A stretch of 7,790 bases of DNA from an uncultured bacterium (GCA_900549045.1 URNE01000094.1:1-7790), one strand, 5' to 3'. Shown: positions 1-6,626, numbered from the stretch's first letter. The notes: generated by a model not told the origin, from the letters alone. Numbers and translations are program-made.

Positions 1-227
1 GCGGTCCCTGCAAGATGCTCGGTCCGGTCCTCGAACAGGTTGCAACCGAAGTGGACGGAAAGGCCGTTGTCGGCAAAGTCAATGTGGATGAAGCGCCGGG
101 GCTGGCGAAGAACTTCATGGTCCGCACGGTTCCGACCCTCTTCATTCTCAAGGACGGCAAGCCGGTCAAATCGTTTGTCGGCGTGCAGGACAAAGCCAAA
201 CTTGTCAAGGAAATCGAAAGCGTATGA
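1..227 (+). CDS. trxA: Thioredoxin, C-terminal part (5' end outside window)
   Basis: This is a thiol-disulfide oxidoreductase of the cytoplasm that reduces protein disulfides and is itself recharged by thioredoxin reductase. The window opens inside the active site. The reading frame from base 3 gives GPCKML, so bases 1-2 probably end the first cysteine codon of the WCGPC motif, and the second cysteine is at 9-11. Downstream the family pattern continues: KVNVDEAPGLAKNF, then VRTVPTLFIL with the cis-proline loop (TVPT), then the DGKPVKSFVG strand-turn and a final helix ending in IESV. The visible 74 codons match the last two thirds of a normal thioredoxin of about 105 residues, so nothing suggests truncation other than the window edge. 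Its stop codon overlaps the tilS start (ATGA at 224-227), implying one transcript and translational coupling. A thioredoxin-fold domain at the end of a longer protein cannot be excluded. Confidence 0.92.
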   Translation, partial: GPCKMLGPVLEQVATEVDGKAVVGKVNVDEAPGLAKNFMVRTVPTLFILKDGKPVKSFVGVQDKAKLVKEIESV

Positions 228-1591
228 ACCCGGAGATCTCCGCTGAAGCGGCGGAAATTCTGCGTGGCGGAATTGTTTTCTGCGGATTCAGCGGAGGCTC
301 GGACAGCCTCTATCTTCTTCTGGCGCTGAATGAATGTTCAGCGCCTTTTCATTTCGAGCTTCGCGCGGTGCATTTCAACCACGGTCTGCGCGGGGCGGAA
401 AGCGACGCCGACGAGGCGTGGTGCCGCGAAAAATGCGCGGAACTCGCGGTTCCGTTTCTCTCTGTTCCGCTGGATGTCGGCGGGCGCCGCGAGGCTGGGG
501 AGGGGGATGAAGCGGCGGCGCGGCGGCTGCGTCTGGAGGCGTGGAAAAGGCTTTGCCGCGAGACGCCCGGGGCTGTTGTTGCGCTCGGGCATCAGGCGGA
601 TGACCGGACGGAAAATCTGCTTCTGCGTCTGTTCCGCGGTTCGAATGCAACGGGGCTGACGTCTATGCGGCTTCACTCCGTTGTCGACGGCGTGGAGTTT
701 GTGCGTCCTCTGCTGCATCTTTCCCGTTCCGATATGGAGGCGGAACTGCGCCGTCGCGGAGAGGCCTGGCGGACCGATTCCACGAACCGGACCGATTGTT
801 ACGGACGCAACTTTCTGCGTCTGAATCTGATTCCGATGCTTGCGAATCGTTTTCCGTTTGCTCCGGGCGGATTGCGGCGTTCGCTGGAAGTTCTGGAGCA
901 GGACGCCGATTGTCTGGAGCGCGAAGCGCACAGGGTTTTCGCGGAGGGGCTTCATACTCCGCACGAGTGGGCGTCGCTTCATCCCGCGATCCGCTGCCGG
1001 GCTCTGCGTTATTTTCTGAACGCCGATTTTCCCGGATTCGTTCCGGACTCGGCACTGACGGAACGCTTTTCCGCCGCGGTTGCGTCTCCGCCGGAGAATG
1101 GCGAATGTGTCCGGATCCCGCTGGCCGGATTTCCCGATTGCGCGATCTGCGTGGAGAGCGGCCGGGTTTTCCCGCACCGCTTCACTGGAATTGCGGAGAT
1201 TGTCTGGAATCTGAAAGAGACTCCGGAGCTCCGGTTCGGAGACTCCGTGCTGACAGCGGATCTGGTTTCCGTCCCGGAAATGAAACGGGCGGATGCGGAG
1301 ACAGTATTTTTCTCAGCGGATCTTCCGCATGTTCTGCATGTCGGTTCGCGACGGGACGGGGACCGCATGGTTCCTTTCGGGAAACATCATCCGGTTCCGC
1401 TGAAGAAACTTTATTCGGATTGCGGGATTAAATCCTACAGCCGCGACGCCGTTCCGGTTCTGCGGACTTCGGACGGTGCGGTTCTGTGGGCCGCGGGCGT
1501 CCGCCGCTCCGCGCTTTTTCCGGTCGCGCCGGATGCGGAGACGGTCTGGCGGATTCAGCAAACTTTGCGGAAAAGCGGACATCATACTTGA
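224..1591 (+). CDS. tilS: tRNA(Ile)-lysidine synthase TilS
   Basis: TilS uses ATP and lysine to convert C34 of the CAU-anticodon isoleucine tRNA to lysidine, so that the tRNA reads AUA codons; it is usually essential. The 455-residue product shows the N-type ATP pyrophosphatase P-loop SGGSDS at residues 23-28, followed by the TilS signatures HFNHGLRGAESDADE (50-64), GHQADDRTENLLLRLFRGS (122-140), RPLL (161-164) and the YGRNFLRLNLIPML segment (193-206). The C-terminal domain is also present: RRDGDRMVPFG (376-386), KKLYSDCGI, then DAVPVLRTSDGAVLWAAGVR (408-427). Length fits a full-size TilS with its C-terminal tRNA-binding domain. The ATG at 224 overlaps the thioredoxin stop by four bases. The only Shine-Dalgarno-like sequence, AAGGA at 207-211, lies 12 bases upstream, which is far, so initiation may depend on translation of the upstream gene. 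Identity is firm. Confidence 0.96.
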   Translation: MNPEISAEAAEILRGGIVFCGFSGGSDSLYLLLALNECSAPFHFELRAVHFNHGLRGAESDADEAWCREKCAELAVPFLSVPLDVGGRREAGEGDEAAARRLRLEAWKRLCRETPGAVVALGHQADDRTENLLLRLFRGSNATGLTSMRLHSVVDGVEFVRPLLHLSRSDMEAELRRRGEAWRTDSTNRTDCYGRNFLRLNLIPMLANRFPFAPGGLRRSLEVLEQDADCLEREAHRVFAEGLHTPHEWASLHPAIRCRALRYFLNADFPGFVPDSALTERFSAAVASPPENGECVRIPLAGFPDCAICVESGRVFPHRFTGIAEIVWNLKETPELRFGDSVLTADLVSVPEMKRADAETVFFSADLPHVLHVGSRRDGDRMVPFGKHHPVPLKKLYSDCGIKSYSRDAVPVLRTSDGAVLWAAGVRRSALFPVAPDAETVWRIQQTLRKSGHHT

Positions 1592-1615
1592 AAAATACGG
1601 AATTTATGGTACATT
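1588..1615 (+). promoter_or_regulatory. Weak candidate promoter before the EIIA gene
   Basis: TTGAAA at 1588-1593 (5 of 6 to the sigma70 -35 box) and TACATT at 1610-1615 (4 of 6 to the -10 box) are 16 bases apart. This would start transcription near 1622, about 24 bases before the EIIA start codon. The region from the tilS stop to the EIIA gene is noticeably A-rich. This is pattern matching only. The EIIA gene may equally be read through from tilS. Confidence 0.25.
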
Positions 1616-1645
1616 TCCAAGAAAAAATGGAGAAGAAAACGCCTT

Positions 1646-2122
1646 ATGGTACGCGATGCGAAACAAATACCGATTGGTCCGCTCCTCGGTGACCGGATTC
1701 TCGTCCTGCATGGAAGTCTGACGAAAGAGGATGTCCTGAACACCCTTATCGACCGGCTTGCGCAAGTGGAAGGAATGGTTCCGCACGATGATCTTGCGTG
1801 GGGAATTTTTCACCGTGAGAGTCTGATGAGCACAGGAATCGGGAATGGAATCGCCGTGCCGCATGTGCGTCTTGAAAACATTGATTCGCCGAGCATGGCG
1901 CTTGCGGTCTGTCCCGACGGCGTTTCCGATTACCAGTCACCCGACAACCAGCCTGTTAAACTTGTTTTCATGGTTGTTGCGGGCGGACAGCAGCGGGCGA
2001 CGCATCTGAAGATTCTTGCGTCGATCGGTTCGCTCTTCTACGACGGCCGTCTCAAAGCCGCGTTTCTTGCTTCGCCGGATCCGGAAAACTGTCAGGAAAT
2101 TCTCGCCCGCGCGGAAGCGTGA
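1646..2122 (+). CDS. PTS EIIA domain protein, fructose/PtsN type
   Basis: This is a stand-alone phosphotransferase-system EIIA domain of the mannitol/fructose/PtsN class, 158 residues, about the size of PtsN. The phosphorylation-site region STGIGNGIAVPHVR spans residues 62-75, with the phospho-accepting histidine at H73. The second conserved histidine lies in HLKILASIGSLF (H120), after the strand PVKLVFMVVAG (103-113). Members of the family receive phosphate from HPr or NPr. They either pass it to a membrane EIIB/EIIC or, when alone, act as regulators through their phosphorylation state. No EIIB, EIIC, HPr or EI gene is in the window, so a regulatory role is more likely, though this is inference. 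I chose the ATG at 1646 because upstream ATGs at 1606 and 1627 are in another frame. A GGAG at 1629-1632 lies 13 bases away, longer than ideal. The gene follows tilS by 54 bases and converges with the lacI-type gene. Confidence 0.88.
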   Translation: MVRDAKQIPIGPLLGDRILVLHGSLTKEDVLNTLIDRLAQVEGMVPHDDLAWGIFHRESLMSTGIGNGIAVPHVRLENIDSPSMALAVCPDGVSDYQSPDNQPVKLVFMVVAGGQQRATHLKILASIGSLFYDGRLKAAFLASPDPENCQEILARAEA

Positions 2123-2152
2123 GCCCCGGTGTCGGTTCCTGTTGCCGCGCCG

Positions 2153-3148
2153 TCAGCGTTTGAAGTTCTTTGCCGGTCCGGCGGAGTCGCGTATCACAAG
2201 TCCCGTCGGCAGCACTTCGCGCAGGAGCGGAACTTTCCCGTTTGACTGGAGATAGCGGTCGATGGATTCCGCGGCGCGCCGTCCGGCTTCGCGGTTCAGA
2301 TGCGAAACGGTGGTCAGGGCGGGACAGAGATAGCGGCTCATCGGGTAATCGTCGAATCCCACCACCGAGAGGTCGTCCGGAACGCGCAGTCCGAGATCGG
2401 CAGCCGCCTTGACGGCGATTTGCGCCACATCGTCGTTGGTCGTCATAACCGCCGTTGCTTCCGGATGCTGTTTCAGACTCCGCTTGAGCGATTCATAGTC
2501 CGTCTGCGCTTCGAGCACATGCGGCGTGAGCCCGGCGCCTTTCAGGGCGTCTTCATAGGCTTTGCGGCGCTGATTGTGATTCAGCGTGCGGAGCCCGGTT
2601 GTATAATAGAGAATTTCACGGTGTCCGAGCGAGAGCAGATATTCGGTTGCGATGCGCGAGCCGGAGTAGGAGTCGTTGTCGATATAGCCGACGTTCGGCA
2701 TGTCGGTCGCTTCGTCCACCTGCATGACGGGGAGTCCGGAAGCCGCGAGTTCGGGGAGTTCATTGCTGAATTCCGCCGGAATCATGAGAATGACGCCGGA
2801 GCACTGCTGGTCGCGCAGAAGTTCGAGCAGCGTTTCATCCCCGGAACCGTCGTAAATAATCATGCAGGGTGTGAGTTCGTGTTCCTGCATGTACCGGAAG
2901 ATTCCGTTCAGAACTTCGGCGTGGTAATGGGAGAACACGGGGGCGCTGTTCACGATTGCGACTCTCGGTTTGCGCTGGGCGGGGTAGTTGGTCCGGAAGT
3001 CGTATTCATGCAGTTTTTTGAGCACGAGACGCCGTTTTTCCTCGCTGACTCCCGTACGGTTGTTGACGACTCTGGAAACCGTCGCCGGAGAAATGCCGAG
3101 TTCCGCCGCGATTGTCACAATGCTGAGTTTTTCTCTTTTTCTCGCCAT
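2153..3148 (-). CDS. LacI-family transcriptional regulator
   Basis: This 331-residue sugar-responsive DNA-binding protein has an N-terminal LacI helix-turn-helix, IVTIAAELGISPATVSRVVNN (residues 10-30), with recognition helix SPATVSRVVNN, then the usual VSEEKRRLVLKKLHEY helix (34-49). A periplasmic-binding-protein-like effector domain follows from about residue 62 (PRVAIVNSAP) to GLVIRDSAGP (316-325). It includes the family landmarks SGVILMIP (117-124), VGYIDNDSYSGSRIATEYLLSLGHREI (153-179), AVMTTNDDVAQIAVKAAADLGLRVPDDLSVVGFDD (233-267) and LTTVSHLNREAGRRAAE (278-294). The linker that normally forms the minor-groove hinge helix looks several residues short. Start: ATG at 3146-3148 (reverse strand), with a strong GAGGAG Shine-Dalgarno and 6 bases between AGGAG and ATG. 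It is divergent from the GH2-ROK operon and is probably its regulator. The 30-base gap to the convergent EIIA gene shows no clear terminator. The effector cannot be read from sequence. Confidence 0.95.
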   Translation of the reverse strand: MARKREKLSIVTIAAELGISPATVSRVVNNRTGVSEEKRRLVLKKLHEYDFRTNYPAQRKPRVAIVNSAPVFSHYHAEVLNGIFRYMQEHELTPCMIIYDGSGDETLLELLRDQQCSGVILMIPAEFSNELPELAASGLPVMQVDEATDMPNVGYIDNDSYSGSRIATEYLLSLGHREILYYTTGLRTLNHNQRRKAYEDALKGAGLTPHVLEAQTDYESLKRSLKQHPEATAVMTTNDDVAQIAVKAAADLGLRVPDDLSVVGFDDYPMSRYLCPALTTVSHLNREAGRRAAESIDRYLQSNGKVPLLREVLPTGLVIRDSAGPAKNFKR

Positions 3149-3207
3149 GTCGTTCTCCTCTTTCCTGTCTGTTGCGCCGCCGGGACGTTTTAGTTTGTTC
3201 CGGTGCG

Positions 3208-3236
3208 AATATAGCAGAGGGAAGGGGGAAAGTCAA
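3208..3236 (-). promoter_or_regulatory. Strong sigma70-type promoter of the LacI-family gene
   Basis: On the minus strand TTGACT (3231-3236, 5 of 6 to consensus) is followed after exactly 17 bases by TATATT (3208-3213, 5 of 6). A TGC immediately before the -10 box gives an extended -10 (TGnTATATT). Transcription would start near 3201, giving a leader of about 50 bases with the Shine-Dalgarno at 3153-3160. This is the clearest promoter in the window. It lies within the divergent control region, so a repressor bound there could also control its own gene. Confidence 0.75.
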
Positions 3237-3281
3237 GTTTTTCGGACAAAAAAACGGAGCGGACCTTGCATTCTGCGATTT

Positions 3282-3311
3282 TTGATTTACAGTATCTGTT
3301 GAAACGATATT
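3282..3311 (+). promoter_or_regulatory. Candidate promoter of the GH2-ROK operon
   Basis: TTGATT (3282-3287) and GATATT (3306-3311) are 18 bases apart, each matching 4 of 6 consensus positions. Transcription would begin around 3318, about 20 bases before the GH2 start codon. An alternative pair is TTGCAT (3266-3271) and TACAGT (3288-3293), 16 bases apart. Both are weak, as expected if the operon needs induction, but neither is decisive. Confidence 0.3.
3289..3299. promoter_or_regulatory. Short palindrome, possible operator
   Basis: ACAGTATCTGT is a perfect 4-base inverted repeat (ACAG/CTGT) around a 3-base centre. It lies in the spacer of the candidate GH2 promoter, where a repressor would block RNA polymerase. 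It lacks the central CG of most LacI-family operators, and short palindromes are common by chance. A separate half-site-like TGAAACG starts at 3300, directly beside it. Confidence 0.2.
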
Positions 3312-3324
3312 TTTCGCAAATTAA

Positions 3325-3330
3325 AAGGAG
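3325..3330 (+). promoter_or_regulatory. Ribosome binding site that sets the GH2 start
   Basis: AAGGAG lies 10 bases before the ATG at 3341. It favours that ATG over an in-frame TTG at 3266, which has no Shine-Dalgarno and would add 25 residues (HSAIFDLQYLL and onward) that do not resemble the family N-terminus. Confidence 0.8.
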
Positions 3331-3340
3331 CGATTTGAAA

Positions 3341-5623
3341 ATGACAAAAATCAGCCTGACAGGTCCGTGGACCCTCACCTACGAGGAGCCTTCCGACAAT
3401 TCGATGCGAACAATTCCGGCGCAGGTTCCGGGAAATGTCTTGGGAGATCTGCATCGCGCAAACGTGATTCCGGATCCGTACTGGTCGGACAATTCGGACA
3501 AACTGCGTCCGTATGAATTCATCGACTGGGAATACAAGACGACTTTTGCCGCGCCGGAGCTTCAGCCGCGCGAAAAGCTTCAGCTGGTCTTTGAAGGCGT
3601 CGATACGATTTCCGAAATATTCCTGAACGGGAAAAAACTGGGCGGGACGGACAATATGGTGATTGCGTTCCGTTTCCCGCTCGATCCGGCGGAACTGAAG
3701 CCGGAGGGCAACGAACTCGTCGTGAAGATCCGCAGCTCGGTCAATTTCGCGCGTCAGTTCCCCGTGCCGCCGTACTGCAAAGCGCAGAAGTTCAACTACG
3801 AGGGACTCTTCCTGCGCCGTCCGATGCACACCTACGGCTGGGACATCGCGCCGCGTCTGGTCGGCGCGGGGCTGTGGCGTCCGGTCTGTCTCGAAGTGCT
3901 GAAACCGGAACGCTGGACCGATCTTTATTTTGCAACCACGGAAGCCTCGAAGAAGAAAACCCAGCTGAGCCTCTCCTGGAGTTTCACCTCCGACCGCAAA
4001 TCGCTGGTCGGCTACGAAGCGAGGATGACGCTGATCTGTCGCGACCAGAAGATAGAGAAGACATTTCCGCTCTATTTCACTTCGGGCTGGGAGTGGACGG
4101 ATCTCGAAAACGCCTATCTCTGGTATCCGCGCGGCGCCGGCGAACAGAATCTCTACACCGTTCAGCTTGACCTCATCCGCAACGGCGAAGTCGTCGACAC
4201 CCGCGTCCAGAAGGTCGGTCTGCGCACGCTTGTGCTGAACCGCACCGAAATGCTGGACGGCGAAATGAAGGGAAAATTCGAGTTCATTGTCAACGGACGC
4301 CCCATTTTCATCAAGGGGTCGAACTGGGTTCCCTCCAACGCCATTCACGGCGAAGCGCCGGAACGCGTAAGAAAAGACCTTGATCTTTTCGCCGATCTCG
4401 GATGCAACATGGTCCGCTGCTGGGGCGGAAGCGTTTACGAAGACGACGACTTTTTCCAGTATTGCGACGAGCTCGGCCTGATGGTCTGGCAGGATTTCAT
4501 GTTCGCATGTGAAACGGCACCGCAGACGGAAGAGTTTCTCGACGCGGTCCGGCGGGAAGCGGAAGAGGTCGTCAAGGCGCGCCGCAACCATCCGTCGCTC
4601 GCGATCTGGTGCGGCGACAACGAGTGCGACGAGCTGTTCTTCTACGGAGCGCTTCTGGGCGCGAACCAGCTGCCCTCCTCGAACCGCATCTCCCGCGAAA
4701 TTCTGCCGCGCGTCGTGACGATGTTCGACCCCGCCCGCCCGTATCTGCCGAGCTCGCCGTATCTCTGCGATGAAATCAAGCGTCTGAACGCGCGCTACCG
4801 CTCTCCCGAACAGCACCTCTGGGGACCGCGCGACAACTGGAAGGGACATTTCTACAAGGACAATACGGCGGTTTTTGCAAGCGAAATCGGCTATCACGGC
4901 ATGACGAACGTCGAAAGCATCCGCAAGTTCATCCCGGAGGCGGAGCTCAACGACCGCCACGGCGTTTCGTGGACCTGCCACGCCGCTCAGCAGTTCGGCA
5001 CGCCCTGCTACCGCAACGGCCTGATGGAAAACCAGTCGAAAGGCTTCTGGGGGTACATCGCGGAGGATCTGACAGAGTTCATGAAGTGCTCGCAGATCGT
5101 CCAGGCGGAAGCCATGAAGTATCTGATCGAACTTTTCCGCGCGAAGAAATGGTCGAAAACCGGACTCATCTGGTGGAACGTCATCGACTGCTGGCCGCAG
5201 TTCTCCGACGCAGTGGTCGATTACTACTATGTCCGCAAACTCGCGTACTACTACATCAAGAACGCGCAGAAGCCGCTGAGCCTGATTGTGAGCGATCCCG
5301 AAGCGTGGGGCTGCCGCCTGACCGCCGTCAACGACGCCGCCGCGCCCGCCGCCGGACATTACAAGGTGACGGACATCGAGACGGGTGAAGTCTTTGCGGA
5401 AGGAGAATACGAAGCTGCCGCTGATTCCGCTACGGAAATCGATTACTTCAAGGTCTGTCAGGCGGACAAGCGGATGCTGCTGATCGAATGGGAGAACAAC
5501 GGCGAAGTTTCGTACAACCATTATCTGCTCGGTTCAGCTCCTTTCGATCTCGGCCGTTACCTCGGCTGGCTCAAGACGCTGGATGAAAAGATCTACACGG
5601 CGTTCGGGAGGAACGAATGGTGA
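3341..5623 (+). CDS. GH2 family beta-mannosidase-like glycoside hydrolase
   Basis: This 760-residue retaining exo-glycosidase probably removes terminal beta-mannosyl residues from imported oligosaccharides. It has no signal peptide, so it should act in the cytoplasm. The N-terminal sugar-binding domain carries beta-mannosidase landmarks: VPGNVLGDLHRANVIPDPYWSDN (29-51), DWEYKTTF (62-69), EGVDTISEIFLNG (85-97), TDNM (103-106) and GWDIAPRLVGAGLWRPV (166-182). An Ig-like domain precedes the TIM barrel, which starts near FIVNGRPIFIKGSNWVP (315-331) and continues with MVRCWGGSVYEDDDFF (357-372) and WQDFMFAC (383-390). The predicted acid/base is E428 in WCGDNE and the nucleophile is E515 in ASEIGYHG. 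A later WNVIDCWPQFSDAVVDYYY segment is also typical. Slightly shorter than usual beta-mannosidases (800-900), suggesting a reduced C-terminus. The family is secure, but the exact glycosidic substrate is inferred; several active-site motif positions differ from characterised enzymes. First gene of an operon with the ROK kinase, divergent from the LacI gene. Confidence 0.88.
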   Translation: MTKISLTGPWTLTYEEPSDNSMRTIPAQVPGNVLGDLHRANVIPDPYWSDNSDKLRPYEFIDWEYKTTFAAPELQPREKLQLVFEGVDTISEIFLNGKKLGGTDNMVIAFRFPLDPAELKPEGNELVVKIRSSVNFARQFPVPPYCKAQKFNYEGLFLRRPMHTYGWDIAPRLVGAGLWRPVCLEVLKPERWTDLYFATTEASKKKTQLSLSWSFTSDRKSLVGYEARMTLICRDQKIEKTFPLYFTSGWEWTDLENAYLWYPRGAGEQNLYTVQLDLIRNGEVVDTRVQKVGLRTLVLNRTEMLDGEMKGKFEFIVNGRPIFIKGSNWVPSNAIHGEAPERVRKDLDLFADLGCNMVRCWGGSVYEDDDFFQYCDELGLMVWQDFMFACETAPQTEEFLDAVRREAEEVVKARRNHPSLAIWCGDNECDELFFYGALLGANQLPSSNRISREILPRVVTMFDPARPYLPSSPYLCDEIKRLNARYRSPEQHLWGPRDNWKGHFYKDNTAVFASEIGYHGMTNVESIRKFIPEAELNDRHGVSWTCHAAQQFGTPCYRNGLMENQSKGFWGYIAEDLTEFMKCSQIVQAEAMKYLIELFRAKKWSKTGLIWWNVIDCWPQFSDAVVDYYYVRKLAYYYIKNAQKPLSLIVSDPEAWGCRLTAVNDAAAPAAGHYKVTDIETGEVFAEGEYEAAADSATEIDYFKVCQADKRMLLIEWENNGEVSYNHYLLGSAPFDLGRYLGWLKTLDEKIYTAFGRNEW

Positions 5624-6600
5624 AAAAGCGTTTCGCCGCCGGCTTTGACGTCGGCGGAACAAAATGCGCGGTCATCCTCGGTGAACTGACGGAGCAGGAC
5701 GGAATCGAAATCCTCGCCAGAAAAAGGTTTGCGACAGCCGACTTCCGCGCTCCGGAAGCCTGTCTTGCGGAGATGTGCCGTCTGCTGGAGACGATTCTGA
5801 CGGAGACCGGAACGGCAAAGAACGATATCATCGGAATCGGCATCAGCTGCGGCGGATCGCTGGATTCCGGACGCGGCGTGGTGCAGTCGCCCCCGAACCT
5901 TCCCGGGTGGGACGACGTTCCCGCCGTCGCGATTGTGGAACACGCAACCGGACTGCGCGCGAAGCTGGAGAACGACGCCAACGCCTGCGCGCTTGCGGAG
6001 TGGCGTTTCGGCGCCGGACGCGGCACGTCGGATATGGTGTTCCTGACGTTTGGAACGGGGCTCGGTGCGGGAATCATCGCGAACGGACGTCTTCTCGGCG
6101 GTCGTTCCGGCATGGGCGGCGAGTGCGGACACATCCGTCTTGCCCCCTCGGGTCCGGTCGGTTACGGCAAGGCCGGTTCCTTCGAGGGCTTCTGTTCCGG
6201 CGGCGGAATCGCCCAGCTCGGGCGTTTCCGTGCGGAGGCCGCGCTGAAGGCCGGACGTCCGCTCCCGTGGTGTCCGACGGAAGCCGATCTGCCGTCAGTT
6301 TCCGCCAAGACGATCGGCGACGCCGCCGACCGCGGCGATTCGGACGCCCTTGCCGTCTACGAAGAGAGCGGCCGCCGTCTGGGGGAAGGTCTGTCAATTC
6401 TGATTGACATTCTGAATCCGGAATGCATTGTCATCGGCAGCATCTTTGCGCGTTCGGAACATCTGCTGCGTCCTTCAATGGAGCGTGTGATCGCCGCGGA
6501 AGCTCTTCCGCAGTCCGCCTCCGTCTGCCGTGTCGTGCCCGCTCAGCTTGGAGAAGCCATCGGCGACATCGCCAGTCTCGCGATCGCGGCGGAGATGTAA
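5617..6600 (+). CDS. ROK family sugar kinase
   Basis: This 327-residue ATP-dependent hexokinase-type enzyme of the ROK family probably phosphorylates the monosaccharide released by the upstream GH2 enzyme (mannose or glucose to the 6-phosphate). The ATP phosphate-binding motif FDVGGTK is at residues 10-16. The catalytic-base motif ENDANA has D120, and the second nucleotide loop TFGTGLGAGIIANGRLLGG follows it. GGECGH (167-172) keeps the conserved E169 and H172. The zinc-site cysteines that follow in most ROK proteins are absent: V181, Y183 and S188 occupy those positions in GPVGYGKAGSFEGFCSGG. There is no N-terminal helix-turn-helix, so it is a kinase rather than a ROK repressor. The ATG at 5617 overlaps the GH2 stop by seven bases and has GGGAGG at 5606-5611 with 5-base spacing, so the pair is translationally coupled. 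Sugar specificity cannot be read from sequence. An intrinsic terminator follows. Confidence 0.92.
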   Translation: MVKKRFAAGFDVGGTKCAVILGELTEQDGIEILARKRFATADFRAPEACLAEMCRLLETILTETGTAKNDIIGIGISCGGSLDSGRGVVQSPPNLPGWDDVPAVAIVEHATGLRAKLENDANACALAEWRFGAGRGTSDMVFLTFGTGLGAGIIANGRLLGGRSGMGGECGHIRLAPSGPVGYGKAGSFEGFCSGGGIAQLGRFRAEAALKAGRPLPWCPTEADLPSVSAKTIGDAADRGDSDALAVYEESGRRLGEGLSILIDILNPECIVIGSIFARSEHLLRPSMERVIAAEALPQSASVCRVVPAQLGEAIGDIASLAIAAEM

Positions 6601-6626
6601 CGGGAAATCAAATTGTTTTTTATTTG

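Noticed and set aside
338..1177. A 279-codon minus-strand open frame opposite tilS
   Set aside because: Arginine- and proline-rich translation with no family pattern, wholly inside the well-supported tilS gene; a shadow frame.
1606..1692. Small open frame starting at the ATG at 1606 (MVHFQEKMEKK...) overlapping the EIIA start
   Set aside because: It would be 28 residues, has no ribosome site, and runs into the EIIA gene in another frame; nothing supports a leader peptide.
2300..3193. A 297-codon + strand open frame opposite the LacI gene
   Set aside because: Antisense shadow of the LacI-family gene; its composition is unlike a folded protein and it shows no motif.
3237..3255. GTTTTT and AAAAAAC flanking CGGAC, resembling a hairpin
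   Set aside because: An A/T-only stem upstream of both divergent genes has no terminator logic and is weak. It is better treated as part of the AT-rich promoter region.
3266..3340. Upstream TTG start extending the GH2 protein by 25 residues
   Set aside because: No Shine-Dalgarno precedes the TTG, the extra residues match nothing in the family, and the extension would cover the candidate operon promoter. The ATG at 3341 has a good AAGGAG.
3287..5521. A 744-codon open frame on the minus strand opposite the GH2 gene
   Set aside because: It is a shadow created by the GC-rich codon use of the GH2 gene. The translation is low in recognisable motifs, rich in R, V, A and D runs, and has no suitable ribosome site, whereas the + strand has full GH2 domain structure.
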